From assembly GCA_049999805.1 (NCBI GenBank), contig JBNGIO010006283.1, forward strand, positions 134,194 through 166,179: a DNA stretch of 31,986 nt, read 5' to 3'. The stretch comes from Folioceros fuciformis. Taxonomy: Eukaryota; Anthocerotophyta; Anthocerotopsida; Anthocerotales. The notes beneath the pieces were generated by a model. That model saw only the letters and a list, made by a program, of their open reading frames with translations. It had not been told where the DNA came from and searched no databases. Positions 1-10,315 of the stretch are shown here, piece by piece. Each line of letters opens with the position of its first letter. The stretch's first letter is position 1. The position numbers and the translations under genes were made by a program.

Positions 1-2100
1 CAACAACGTGATACAGAAGTCTCAACCCTTGTGCATACTGCAACATCAAAACTGAAATTAGAGTTGGACCAGTTGAAGATATTGATGCAAACTACTAGTG
101 GCAAATTGGAGCAAGCCTTGTATGAAAAAGATCAAGCATGCACAGAGAAACTAAAAGCTATTGAAGCCTTGAATGAGACAAAACAAGTTGCATCATCTCA
201 TGAAAAGGCCATAATAGATCGTCTTCGTTGTCTTGAAGATGCATTCAACAAGGGCTCGGAGTTAGCCATCTCTATTGCTGACTCTGTGGAAAGTTTCCAA
301 AAGCATGTCTTACCTACATTTAGATCAACTCAACCTGATCTTACCAAACATAAACCTATTGAAGGAAGTGGTGAAGCAAAGTTGTTAACGGAACAGGTAT
401 TCTATTTTAATGTATTTATACAAAAGACATATAAAAATAAAGAATCAAGTTTCATTGATGGTTTTTGTTCAATGTGTCAAATTTTGCGCCGCAGCTACGG
501 AGGCTGGAGAGTGGGATCCAGCTACTTCGGGTGATTGTTGATGCCAAGAATGATACTCTCCTCCTAATCAGAAGCAAGGTAAGAAGCCCCTTAATAATTG
601 GGCGATAACGTTTTTTCAGCTCGGAGGTCTCTTATTTTTGGTCTTTCTATGATTTTTAGTTTTACTTCATTTTGTGTACAAACCCCAGTTGAAGCAAGAG
701 AACGAAGAGCTCCGAAGCAACCTGCAATTGGAACGTGAAGCCAACTCCAAAGTACCCGTGGTGGCCCAGATCGCTCCACACCATGAAGTGACGAACGAGA
801 AAGAACGGTTTGAGAAGAACATACTGCGACAAGAGCTGCTCTCGTTGCAGGTGACGGCTGAATTCACCCTACGCTGTGCCTTATCATCCAACACAAGGAT
901 TTACGTACGCAGTAGTCCAGGCTGGTCGAACACACGGCTGATCTCGTGCGCACCCCACTCGGCAGAATCTGTTCAATGCAGAGGTGAAACAGCTGAAGAC
1001 AAAGCTGAAAAACTACGAACTTGAGGAGGAGAAAGCTCACAAGCGCCTGAATGAGCTTCAGGCAACGGTGAATACTTTGAACAACAAACTCAATGTCGTG
1101 GAGAACTCCAGGGCGCACGCTGAGGCTAGTCTCAAAGAAGAGACAACATCTCGCTCTCAGTTGGTTGCTCAGCTTTTTGCGTTGCGAAAGGTAGCTTCGC
1201 ATCCCTTATCTCGGAGGGAACACTGGAAGTGAGGTGCTCAACATCACGTGACAGTCTTCAATTCCTGCTGCAGGAAAATGAGATGACCAAGACTGAGCTT
1301 GAGACTTTGAAGCTTAACCAGAAGGTGCCATAGTGCTTGCTCCCACACATCCATGTCCAAGAGTCATCCTTCTTGCTGATGGTTCTGACTCTGGCGCACT
1401 TGCAACAGTTTCTGGTGAGGCAACCTAGGAACGGGCGCATTCCCCCGGAGAAGATGGACCTCATGAACACCGTGAACCAGCTTCTAACAGAGATGAACAA
1501 GCTCAAGGGTGATAAGGTCGCCTTGGAAGAAGAGCTCAAAGCACAACGGCGTTCTCAAGTGCGAGACCGCGTAAAGAGGACCATTACTTCCCGGGACGTT
1601 GCAATGGCAGCAAACAACAAGGTGACAAATGACACCGGCTCCCTCCTTTGCACACCACAATGCACCACCCTACTTCCCCNNNNNNNNNNNNNNNNNNNNN
1701 NNNNNNNNNNNNNNNNNNNNNNNNNNNNNNNNNNNNNNNNNNNNNNNNNNNNNNNNNNNNNNNNNNNNNNNNNNNNNNNCCCCTGCATCAGCTAGTCCTC
1801 TAGACTATCCCAAGGGGACCACGCTCCCGTACCATGCTACCAAGATGGACATTGATTCGGCCACCTCCTCCCTCCTGCAAGGGGACTTGATAGAGATTCC
1901 CTGCAGGGATGGCCCCAGGCTCGCCGGTTAGTGCCAAACACCGGCACCCTGTGATCTGTTTTGCTGTCGCCGGCACCGGTTCTGCTGTTTCTCATGCAGC
2001 ACATTTGTACCATAATGTTATTGAAGCGGCTGCAAAGAAAGCCGCCAGGTCTCTCCAACATCTTCCTTCCATCCTGCCTTACCTTGTCCCCTCCAGGCTT
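1..2100 (+). CDS. Coiled-coil protein, 3' exons only (partial)
   Basis: I do not recognise the family. The frame is open from base 1, so the gene starts outside the window. Exons that read in phase are 1-396, 495-578, 689-850, 984-1190, about 1255-1324, 1409-1621, and probably 1780-1929 after the gap. All predict charged, heptad-rich helix, for example LKQENEELRSNLQLERE and MDLMNTVNQLLTEMNKLKGD, so an elongated coiled-coil or cytoskeletal-type protein is likely. The join between the 984-1190 and 1255-1324 exons does not work in phase: the only phase-0 acceptor would leave a 26-nt intron, which is too short, so a small indel or an assembly error is possible there. A last exon may begin near 2097 (ALEHRLSRLLWHITGRNL), but its end is unclear. 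Function unknown. Splice sites are read by eye. Confidence 0.55.
1680..1779. other. Assembly gap, 100 N
   Basis: A run of exactly 100 N, the conventional size for a gap of unknown length. It interrupts the 3' part of the coiled-coil gene, so at least part of one exon or intron there cannot be read. Confidence 0.99.
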
Positions 2101-2610
2101 TGGAGCATAGGCTAAGTCGGCTACTTTGGCACATTACTGGACGCAATCTGACGCAGAAAGGTAAAGGTAACAACACAGCGCCAAGATCTAGGTCCTCCCC
2201 AAGAGGATTGATCGGGGTAGAACGGCCTCCAAATCCCCAGTTGCCACACCTGAAGAGTGTCTTGGAGATTCGTCAGCATCGTATGTCCCACAACACAACG
2301 GGAAGAGGGGTGACTGTGTACACACGTCTGGTTCCTTCGCACCCGGGCCCTTCCTTGCGGGAAAGGTACAGCTATGATCGAAGTATGTATACATACAAAC
2401 ATTGTGATGGCCGTTGGCCTACTTATCGCTGTGCCCAGTTCACGAATGGTTTCGTTCGAAGCTGTTCTTCCAATTACAGCTCCTCTTTCCGCAGCCCTAA
2501 CTCATTCGACGGGCTGATCTCCGTACGGTGCTCTGTGCGGGATCGCGGTCGGCCTTGCTATACTCTCCAGGCTGAACTAGGGACGAGGTCTCTATTGACA
2601 CGTTTCAGCG

Positions 2611-4654
2611 ATGACGTCTGTGCTGGGGAAAATTGCAACCGTGCTCGAGAAGGGCGTGGCCAGCAAGGAAATGAGGCTCATGGTACGCGCTGTTCGCCTC
2701 ACCGTGGCCGCGCGCCGCAAGCTGAAGGCGGCTGTCTTGGTGGCCTTTCTGAAGCAGACCCTACCGTCTGGCTCGGAGCCGCTCTTGCGGCTGCTGCCGC
2801 ATGTTTCTAAGGTAAGACATTGCTGGGAATTCTCTTCTCTTTTTTTTCACCCCTGTCAATTGGAATTTCTGGAGCTGGATATGATAGGTTGATCGTGAGA
2901 TGGGCAAGTTGCAGGCGGCAGAGGAGGAAAAGGAACCGGAAGGGCCGCAGAGCAAAAAGGGCGAGGGGAAGAAGGAGGCTGAATATGATGTGGACGCCAT
3001 GGAAGTGGATACTCCGGCTCCTCCACCGCCGCAGACACAGACTGTGCATAAGCAGGCCCTGCTGCCGGAATTGGAGATCTACGCCCACCTGATTGTCCTT
3101 ATATACTTGATTGATCAGAAGAAGTATGATGAGGTTGGTTTCTAGTCAATGCTGGTGGTTTTGGTGAGCGGGGTACAGGAGTCATGGTTCTCAGCTGTTT
3201 GTTTCTGCAGGCAAAAAATGTTGCCTCGTTTGCGATAAAGAGGCTACAGCAGTTCAATCGGAGGACGCTGGATGTGTTGGCAGCAAAGCTGTACTACTAC
3301 TATTCGTACAGTTTTGAGCTCACGAATTCTCTAGCAGAGATTCGGGGGTAAGTGTAGCTAACAGCTCGTAGTGCAGCCAACGCTCTTCCTGTGGTCAGGG
3401 GCTACTTGTGGCGGCTAAGCTGTTTCTTGGTTGTGCAGGGCTAAGCTGTTTCTTGGTTGTGCAGGGTGCTACTTGCCTTGCATCGGACAGCCACACTGCG
3501 ACATGATGATTTGGGCCAGGTAGCTGTTACTGGAAGCTGCATGTGGTTGTCTTGGGTGTCTTCCAAGAGAATGCTGTTGTTTTGACGTTCAGCTCGTTGG
3601 TCTTGTTACTGTTGGCCGGCAGGAAACGCTCTTGAATCTTCTTCTTCGCAACTACTTGCATTATAACCTATATGACCAAGCTGAAAAGCTGCGATCTAAG
3701 ACGCAACGTTCTGAGGCTCATTCTAATCAGCAGGTGGTTTCCTAGGTCATCCTGTGCATCTTCACTTCTTTCTGTCTGGAACAGCTGCTAACTTTTGGAA
3801 CTGCAGCTGTGCCGGTACCTTTATTATCTTGGAAGGATACGAACTATTCAGCTGGAATACACCGATGCCAAAGAGTGCCTCCTTCAAGCTGTTAGGAAGG
3901 CACCAAGCACAGCACGAGGTTTTCAGATTCAATGCAATAAATGGGCTGCTATCGTGAGGCTTCTGCTTGGAGAGATTCCAGAGCGCACAACATTCATGCA
4001 AGCTGGGATGAGGAAGGCTCTTAGACCTTACTTTGAACTTACGAATGTAAGCTTGGCCCCGTCTCAAGTTTGTTCTTGGTTTGACTTTGCATTGATAAGC
4101 TGGGATCTGAAAGAGAGCATGCATGTCACGTTCTGAAGGCTGTGCGCATCGGCGACCTTGAGCTGTTTCGCTCCATAGCAGAGAAGTACGGGAGTGTTTT
4201 CTTCAAGGACAAGACTCATAATTTGATAGTTCGACTTCGGCATAATGTGATAAGAACTGGGCTCCGGAATATCAGCATATCATATTCTCGGATATCACTC
4301 GTGGATGTTGCTGCCAAGCTGCATCTTGATGCAACCATGACAGTTGCGGACGCAGAAAGCATTGTGGCGAAGGCCATCAGGGATGGTGGAATAGATGCTG
4401 TCGTTGACCATGCTAGTCGATGGATGCAATCAAAAGAAACGGGTGACATCTACTCCACCCAGGAGCCTCAACTGGCTTTTCACTCCCGTATTGCCTTCTG
4501 TCTCAATATACATAACGAGGCAGTCAAGGCGTTGAGGTTTCCTCCAGATGCCCACAAGAAGGAGTTGGAGAGTGCAGAGAAGAGACGTGAACGGCAGCAG
4601 CAGGAACAGGAGCTTGCCAAGCACATTGCGGAGGAAGATGACGATGAGTTCTGA
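2611..4654 (+). CDS. RPN3: 26S proteasome lid subunit RPN3 (PSMD3), complete
   Basis: Non-ATPase subunit of the 19S regulatory particle lid, one of the PCI-domain subunits that scaffold the proteasome in cytosol and nucleus. Seven exons join in phase: 2611-2811, 2888-3133, 3211-3347, 3465-3519, 3623-3733, 3807-4046 and 4139-4654, giving 501 residues, close to known plant RPN3 (about 490). All introns are GT/AG and 75-120 nt. The N-terminus has an acidic/basic low-complexity insert ([18 protein letters not shown]). The middle is TPR-like helical repeat ([20 protein letters not shown]). The C-terminal PCI domain includes [16 protein letters not shown], and the end is the acidic [11 protein letters not shown] tail typical of the family. 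The ATG at 2611 is the family start. Intron 3 carries a duplicated acceptor (separate entry). Nothing suggests loss of function. The product is recognised from family knowledge; the exon structure is seen directly. Confidence 0.95.
3413..3464 (+). repeat. 26-bp tandem duplication of the RPN3 intron 3 acceptor
   Basis: Two identical 26-bp copies (3413-3438 and 3439-3464) each end in TTGGTTGTGCAG, so the polypyrimidine stretch and 3' splice site of intron 3 are present twice. The downstream copy gives the in-phase junction, completing a Gly codon and continuing VLLALHRTA. Using the upstream copy would add 26 nt and shift the frame. Confidence 0.9.
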
Positions 4655-5984
4655 GGAATCCATGTGTCTAGCAGCACTGGTAAATTATTCCTCTGCACGT
4701 TTGGCAATCCGATTGTGTCAGTCAGCGTCCTTGAAGTCCCTGATCACTCCTTGTGTACCCGTGGTGGAGGAGTTGAGTGCCGTTGAAAGTGAACCTGATT
4801 TTGAGAAGTCAGGTCAAAAGCGAATAGCTCACTAGCTGTGCATTTCTTCATTTTCTTTTGCATAGTGAATTATGTGTTGACGTTGCTGTGCATACAAACA
4901 GAGTGAGCATGTTGTCGCAGGAGCCTCGGAAGCAAGAAACTGACGAGCGAGTGACTCCCCTGCAAAAGCGTGGATTATAAGATGCTTCGGTATGGCTCGT
5001 ACAGCATTTGGCTGGGACACAAAGATCGACCAAAATGTAATGAGCCGTCGCACTTCAGGGGTTCGCTCAAGGATGTTGATGGGTCAACCTTGGTGCACGA
5101 GCTTGGTGCGGGAAGCTTTCGGTTCTGTCAGACTCTCATTTCAAACAAAACTTGAACTACGCCAACATCCGAAACGGTGGGAATCTGACAACCAGCGAGA
5201 TTCGCCATCTATTTTGATGTACATGAGGCGTGTACGCTGCCAGGCGTACACCTCATTTGTACATTTGCATCGGGACAAAACCAAGGCAGGAATACGCTTT
5301 TGTTGAGAGCTGTATGGTAGTTCGCAATGAACGATCGAACGAACTAAACGTAATCAGTTGCCGCTTTACTTTTGGTGCAGGACTGTTTAGAATTTCGACC
5401 AATCCCGATTTAGTTTCAACCAGAGGTGTTGATTATTAACATATCCACAAAGTTAGTTTCAACAACAAAAATCAGTGTATGGTATACCAAAGCGGAGAGA
5501 AAGGATCCCACAAAGTTAGTTTCAACAACAAAAATCAGTCTATGGTATACCAAAGCTAAAAGAAAGGGTCTGTTAGAAAGTTTTCTTTAAAAAAGACATG
5601 GCGGCTTCGGGTAGTAAGCCATAGCGGAGAGACTCGAGCGGAGAGAGGGAGTCTCTCAGAATTTTTTTCTTAAAAAAAAAGACATGGCGACTATGGCATA
5701 CCAAATTAGACACCTTTTTCACCTAGAGTATCTATGGGTATGTACTCAAGATGTTTTTTTCTTTTTCCTGTGTCTAATTTGTCCATCATCCCTAAGCAAA
5801 CACTTTAGCCAAATCAATCACCTGAAAAGTGCACATGTTTTAAGAGTTTTCCCAAAAACACTTCTCTACCGTTTAATGTGATTTTGGACATCTGAAAGAT
5901 GGACATCTCCTCAAATTGGGTTTCTTTCCCGCATTTCTTTCACAAAACTGAGACTGCAGTTTGCCCACAATGCACCATATTTAG
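4655..5984. other. Gene-free stretch after RPN3
   Basis: Holds the RPN3 3' UTR and AT-rich intergenic DNA. ORFs here are short, with no family signal. It contains a 63-bp tandem duplication and, near 5580-5695, two copies of a T-run/A-run block ending in AAAGACATGGCG about 90 bp apart, with GCGGAGAGA motifs between. I see no gene, RNA or transposase remnant. Confidence 0.6.
5445..5568. repeat. Two-copy tandem repeat, 63-bp period
   Basis: The block beginning CCACAAAGTTAGTTTCAACA at 5445 recurs at 5508. The copies are nearly identical for about 50 bp (one G/C difference, then divergence after TACCAAAGC). Each copy holds the short palindrome TGGTATACCA. Non-coding. Confidence 0.9.
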
Positions 5985-6058
5985 GTGTCATGGCAGACCG
6001 GGGAGGGTGACCTGCTCCCTTCGCGAACCCATAATCCAATAATTCTCGTCCTAAGCCC

Positions 6059-6335
6059 ATGTCTTCAAGCCCAAGCCCAAGCCCAAGTCCGTGTCTTCAA
6101 GCCCATCTGCCCTTGTCTTCAAGGCCATTTGCCCTTGTCTTCAAGCCCATCTGCCCGTGTCTTCAAGCTCATCTACCCGTGTCTTCAAGCCTGTGTACCC
6201 GTGTCTTCAAGCCCGTGTACCCGTATCTTCAAGCCCGTGTGCATGTGTCTTCAAGCCCGTTTGCCTATGTCTTCAACCTCGTCTGCCCATGTCTTCAAAA
6301 TCATATGCCCGTGTTGTCAAGCCCATCTGTAGTAT
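6059..6335. repeat. Minisatellite with 22-bp unit, about 11-12 copies
   Basis: Imperfect head-to-tail copies of a 22-bp unit of the type TGTCTTCAAGCCCGTGTACC plus CG, preceded by a short AAGCCC 6-bp run near 6065-6090. Because 22 is not a multiple of three, all three forward frames stay open and spell the same repeated peptide (CLQA, VSSS, VFKP in turn). The three overlapping ORFs here (about 5985-6426) are therefore by-products of the repeat and not genes. Confidence 0.9.
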
Positions 6336-6549
6336 GGAGCTTCCTTGCGAGCATGACACAACGATGATGGAGGAGGCCATAAATATGTACAATGACTATA
6401 GTACGCACATTAGAGGAAAGTTTTGACCTGAATGCAGCGGAGAATACTGGAGGAAGCTTTGAGGATGCGGATGACGACATTGTTGCCGATAGTGAAGAGC
6501 AGCATACCAAATCCAAGGTGAAATAAGATGCTAAGATTTTTGGACATAA

Positions 6550-7237
6550 GAGGCAACTGGCATCCTCATTCAAGAGTACTATGAAATGCACCTTGTGCAT
6601 TTGAAGCAAGGTAACCTTAGTGTCAAACATTGGAAGGAGGTAGCCATAGGGGTCAGCAATACATGTGGCCTTCCAAGTGTGACAACAAGAAAGTGCAAGA
6701 TGAAGATGGAAAATCTAACAAAGGGATACAAGAAAGAGAAGGAGCAGAAGACATATGCAAGGAACATCAATAGTACTTGGCCCCACTTCCATGCCATGGT
6801 TGAGCTTTGCGAGAAGAACCCCAAGTTCCAAGGCATACCCGATGCCTTGGATCCTGGCAAGGTCCAAGCACAGTCCAGGAACAACACAAGCTCTCCTCTT
6901 GAAGATGCTCCATTTGCAACATTACTAGAAGGTGTTATGTCTACAACATATGTTGAAGATCCTCCAATACCTGCCACATAGGATTTTCTAGTTCAAGAGC
7001 AAGAAGATTCCTCTAATCCCTCGCATCACCAGGCTACACTGGAGGCTGTAGGCAATATTGAAGATGAGATGGAGAACTCTGCAAGGCAACCTGCCACACA
7101 AGAACAAACTATTAAAGGCGAAAGAGTTAGGAGGAGAAGGTCTTCCATAACTAGAGTTAGGAAGGAAATTACTACAAGGTTGACCTCCTTCGCCAAGTGT
7201 CTGGCAAAGCTTGAAGCTACAAAAATGGCCAACTAAA
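6550..7237 (+). pseudogene. Harbinger ORF1, Myb/SANT-like DNA-binding protein (copy A)
   Basis: Encodes the helper protein that in PIF/Harbinger elements binds DNA and the transposase. Seen: a trihelix-like Myb/SANT domain, LIQEYYEMHLVHLKQGN followed by the SVKHWKEVA helix, the CKMKMENLTKGYKKEKE helix, and the STWPHFHAMVELC segment that closes this domain. After a linker, the C-terminus has a basic patch (GERVRRRRSS) and a helix (LTSFAKCLAKLEATKMAN) ending at a stop at about 7237. One in-frame TAG lies between the two halves at about 6979-6981, and upstream exons are not clear. The minus-strand copy B at 14920-15870 shares both halves. The family call rests on domain pattern, not on a search. 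Confidence 0.65.
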
Positions 7238-7719
7238 CAGGAATTTCAGCACCGCATGTTAGACAACCAGCTCAAAACAACAGCCATGTTTGCAGGGAGG
7301 CAAGACAGGTGCTATGGTGAACAAAGCAACCCTATTATGGCAGGGTAGGCTTGCAGCACTTTGGTAGTTTAGAGAAGTTGTAGAATGGAATCGTAAACGT
7401 TCAACACGATGGAGCAGCGAGCAAAGAGCCCTAGGCAATTTGGCATGTTTAATAAAAGGCTTACTTTGTTGGGCAAGTAAGTTACTAGGAAAAACAGGTT
7501 TTGGATGTATTAGTACACTAGTAGTTTGGCAGTTTAGTGGCTTCATTTACATAGCATGTGATAGGTTTGGCAAATAAGTTCTCTACTTCAAAGTGTGGAT
7601 TTTATGGCTTGAAAAGAAAGGTGTTTTAGTACATGTTCACAGCTGTCCTATACAACAACGCTATGATGTCACTCCTATCATGAGCATTAGCTTACCATGT
7701 CCTGCTTTAAGCTCATATG

Positions 7720-7823
7720 CATCTTATTATGCATCCTATGCATCTTATTATGCATCCTATGCATCTNNNNNNNNNNCATCTTATTATGCATCCTATGCAT
7801 CTTATTATGCATCCTATGCATCT
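7720..7823. repeat. 21-bp tandem repeat interrupted by a 10-N gap
   Basis: Copies of a 21-bp unit (GCATCTTATTATGCATCCTAT and variants) lie on both sides of ten N at 7767-7776. About two copies are visible on each side; the true count is hidden by the gap. On the - strand the unit would read as a Met-His-rich heptapeptide, but it lies beyond the transposase stop, so coding is unlikely. Confidence 0.85.
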
Positions 7824-8545
7824 CTCTGCTCTGCACCTTTCCAATACTCAAATAAGGCATTCCTTTTGAGTACAGCCATATTGCGCATCCTCCACTCACC
7901 AATACCTTCCCACATACCATAAGGTTGACACTCATGAAGCGGGAAAGGGTCTTCATTGCATTGTTGAGGTTCTAACTCCCGAATCTCAATACAAAAATTG
8001 TGAAGTGCACAACAAGCTATGACAACATGTGGGGCATACTTCAAACGAACATTAAGGTTGTTTAGTACAGGCTATTTATTTTTCAGCAATGCAAATGCAT
8101 TCTCCACTTTCACTCTTCCTCTAACCCTAGAACAATTGAATAATTTTTTAGAACGATCCTCCCCTGGTGCATGAAAGGGCTTCATTCGAAAACGCATTCA
8201 TGGATATGCACTATCCCCTAAAATATATGAAGCTATTTCAACATCTTGGATCTACACAAAAGGTTCTGCTAAAATGACACTAGCCTTCATCTTTTCCCAA
8301 CAATTTGAGCATCATGAACCCCACTAGTATGAGAACTACAAACATCAATGAATTTTTTATCGATATCACATATGCATATGCCTTGTAATACGATAGAATG
8401 AATATCATGACCACCAATATGCAACTGGGTTGTCTACTTGCTTGGGCTGTGCATGAAGCTTGATGTGTGAACCATCTATAGCTCCAATTATATTAGAAAG
8501 GCATGTGAGCTGCAAGAACTTATAACATGTTTTGTGCCTAACAGT
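7814..8545 (-). pseudogene. PIF/Harbinger transposase (DDE_Tnp_4), broken
   Basis: A cut-and-paste transposase relic read right to left. Order seen: FLQLTCLSNIIGAIDGSHIK (first catalytic Asp), QVDNPVAYWW, then a frameshift, HDIHSIVLQGICICDIDKKF, TSGVHDAQIVG, another break, IASYILGDSAYP (second Asp), MRFRMKPFHAPGE, GRVKVENAFALLKNK (catalytic Glu), RLKYAPHVVIACCALHNFC, and a tail ending EYWKGAEQRD. All three acidic residues of the DDE triad are readable, but frameshifts and at least three in-frame stops rule out a working protein. The N-terminal HTH region is not visible. Its partner ORF1 lies convergent on the other strand. Confidence 0.8.
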
Positions 8546-8760
8546 CGTTTTCCATGAAGCCCGTTTGGTGCACATTTAAATTTACACCATCCTAGTCACC
8601 TAGTCACATATCCACATTTAAATCTTTTTTTCAAAAATCACTTATATTGACTTGTGGTGGACATAATCGATCTGCACACATTTGCTTCAAGCCCACAACC
8701 AAGTGGTACATAAATCCTTCAAACTATGAAACTTTCTAGAAAAAATGAATCTTACTGTTG

Positions 8761-8782
8761 GTGCGCTGGTCTACTGGCGCAC
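8761..8782. repeat. 22-nt palindrome, left edge of the putative element
   Basis: Starts GTGCGCTGG and ends CTGGCGCAC. Nearly perfect inverted symmetry over 22 nt, extended by TTG on the left and CAA on the right. Same motif as at 10220 and in the 11809-12062 array. Confidence 0.8.
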
Positions 8783-8937
8783 CAAAGAGTATGTTTGGAG
8801 GACAGGAAACTGGCTATCTGCATCCCATGAATTTAAAAAGTTTAATAGTCAAATTTGTTTATACTCATAATGTACCATCCACTTTAACTACTCTCAAAAT
8901 CACATCTAAAACAAAACATGAACAACTTGGTTGGCCT

Positions 8938-10130
8938 AGGAATCGACAACTACATCTACGTCTTCGAGGCACTGGCCCTCTATGTCTTTGAAGTTGTCTC
9001 CCTCCACATCTAGGACAGAGAAATGCGGGTCGTCCATAGTCTGAGGCGGAATCGTTCCATTCTCATCCCATATCGTCATCGCATATAGGTCTTCCGCTAT
9101 TCTGTCATCCGATTGAGAAAAAATCTCTCCTTTTTTTCCCAACAAACTGAATACCTGCATCCGACGATCCACGCTACCGTCCGCGCAAACTTCTTTGGCC
9201 CAAACTTTGTAGGCCCGTGCGAGAAGTGTTCTGTGCTGATCTCCACATTAGCATCTGGCAAAGAGCCTATGCCATTCACTCGCTGCATAATATAAGTGGT
9301 GCATCTTATATCAATATCCACTGCAATAACATGCCTTCCTCTTTGAATCGCAGACTATAGAAATGACCCAAATTCTGCGCAAGCATCCACTACCAAGTCT
9401 CCTTCAGCGGAAAACATATTTACCAACATACCTATTAATCTAAGGGGCTTTTGATATGGTGAGACGACTACAGAATCTGCCGAGTGGAACGGATGTTTCT
9501 TCACCACAGCACCATGCCTTATAACTCTCAGAAGAAGAAATCCTTGATTCGCGAATAATGCAGCTTTGATGTCCTGAGCTTTCAAAATGAACTGCACTTC
9601 CAACAGTTAAATACTCGACAGTCTCAACCGCGCCTGCATTGGGAGGTATGTTGGTTTTCTCCCACACTAAGGTCTGAATGGTTCCCTTCTTGCACCATGG
9701 CCAAAGTGCTTCCCTAGCCTGTGTAGTGAGATCCACACCACGCATAAGGGCCACCCTATAAACATTACTGTTGGTGCATTCTGAAAACCCTCGGATCATG
9801 TCTTCAAGCTCTTCGCTTGTCAGCTGCCTGTCGAATTCATGTCATTGCAATGCACGAGGCAAATCAGCGAATAACAAAGTGTAAGGTCGGTTAACCAGGA
9901 ATGCTTTCATCTCCAGGATGTTTCGATGGATTACTTAATACTTAGTCTTATGGTTGCTGCTTGGGACTCTGAACTCCGATAATCCTGCATCCGTATCTGC
10001 ATCAGCGAGTTTCTTCTTTTCTTCTTCCATGCGCTTTCAGTTTCTTGCTGAATAAACATAATCTTGAAAAGGTTTCGGCAATGCTTCTAGGTCCTTGATG
10101 TTTGCGGGTTTCTGTCAAAAAGCATTTCGT
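8938..10130 (-). pseudogene. Beta-class DNA amino-methyltransferase-like (N4-cytosine/N6-adenine type), decayed
   Basis: Read right to left, the motifs follow the beta-class order IV-VIII-X-I. Motif IV-like RPYTLLFADLP sits where DPPY is expected (degenerate). Then LTSEELEDMIRGFS, TIQTLVWEKTNIPP (motif VIII-like region after the DPPY strand), and VETVEYLTVG. Motif X-like PYQKPLRLIGMLVNMFS is followed by GDLVVDACAEFGSFL at motif I, where FxGxG would bind S-adenosylmethionine, then QRGRHVIAVDID. An acidic C-terminal tail ends at 8938. An upstream helix (KRMEEEKKKLADADTD) belongs to the same relic. Frame changes near 9600 and several stops, including one after GSFL, make it non-functional. Both signature motifs are eroded, so the call relies on order and spacing. 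No database search was possible. Confidence 0.55.
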
Positions 10131-10219
10131 TCAGAGCAATCACACCACAGGCAGAATCATAAATCAAGAACTACGTCACTCCATCCTACGTAAGGGAAAA
10201 ATCACTTCTAATGACTAGA

Positions 10220-10241
10220 GTGCGCCAGTAGACCGGCGCAC
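10220..10241. repeat. 22-nt palindrome in the divergent intergenic region
   Basis: Starts GTGCGCCAG and ends CCGGCGCAC. The same motif as the element edges, here between the 5' ends of the methyltransferase-like and DUF7869-like genes, where it could act as a shared regulatory or protein-binding site (inference). Confidence 0.75.
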
Positions 10242-10315
10242 ACCCACCATTAGTGCGTATTTCTTCTTATTCTAATTCAAAGTTCCATGCGTTTTTTGTA
10301 GAGGGCTTCGAATCT

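Larger units (their letters stand above)
6430..8600. mobile_element. Decayed PIF/Harbinger DNA transposon
   Basis: A Myb/SANT-like ORF1 on + (about 6550-7237) converges on a DDE_Tnp_4-type transposase on - (about 8545-7814). Two genes, one of each kind, is the standard PIF/Harbinger layout. I could not fix the terminal inverted repeats or the 3-bp target duplication, so the ends are approximate. Both genes carry stops, and the transposase also has a frameshift. A 21-bp satellite with a 10-N gap sits just past the transposase stop. Confidence 0.7.

Noticed and set aside
2100-2810. 236-codon ORF overlapping the RPN3 start
   Set aside because: Most of it is low-complexity and runs into RPN3 exon 1 in another frame. 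At most its first codons may be the last exon of the upstream coiled-coil gene.
5985-6426. Three overlapping ORFs of 102-115 codons with Cys/Pro repeats
   Set aside because: All arise from one 22-bp minisatellite read in three phases; no start context or splice support.
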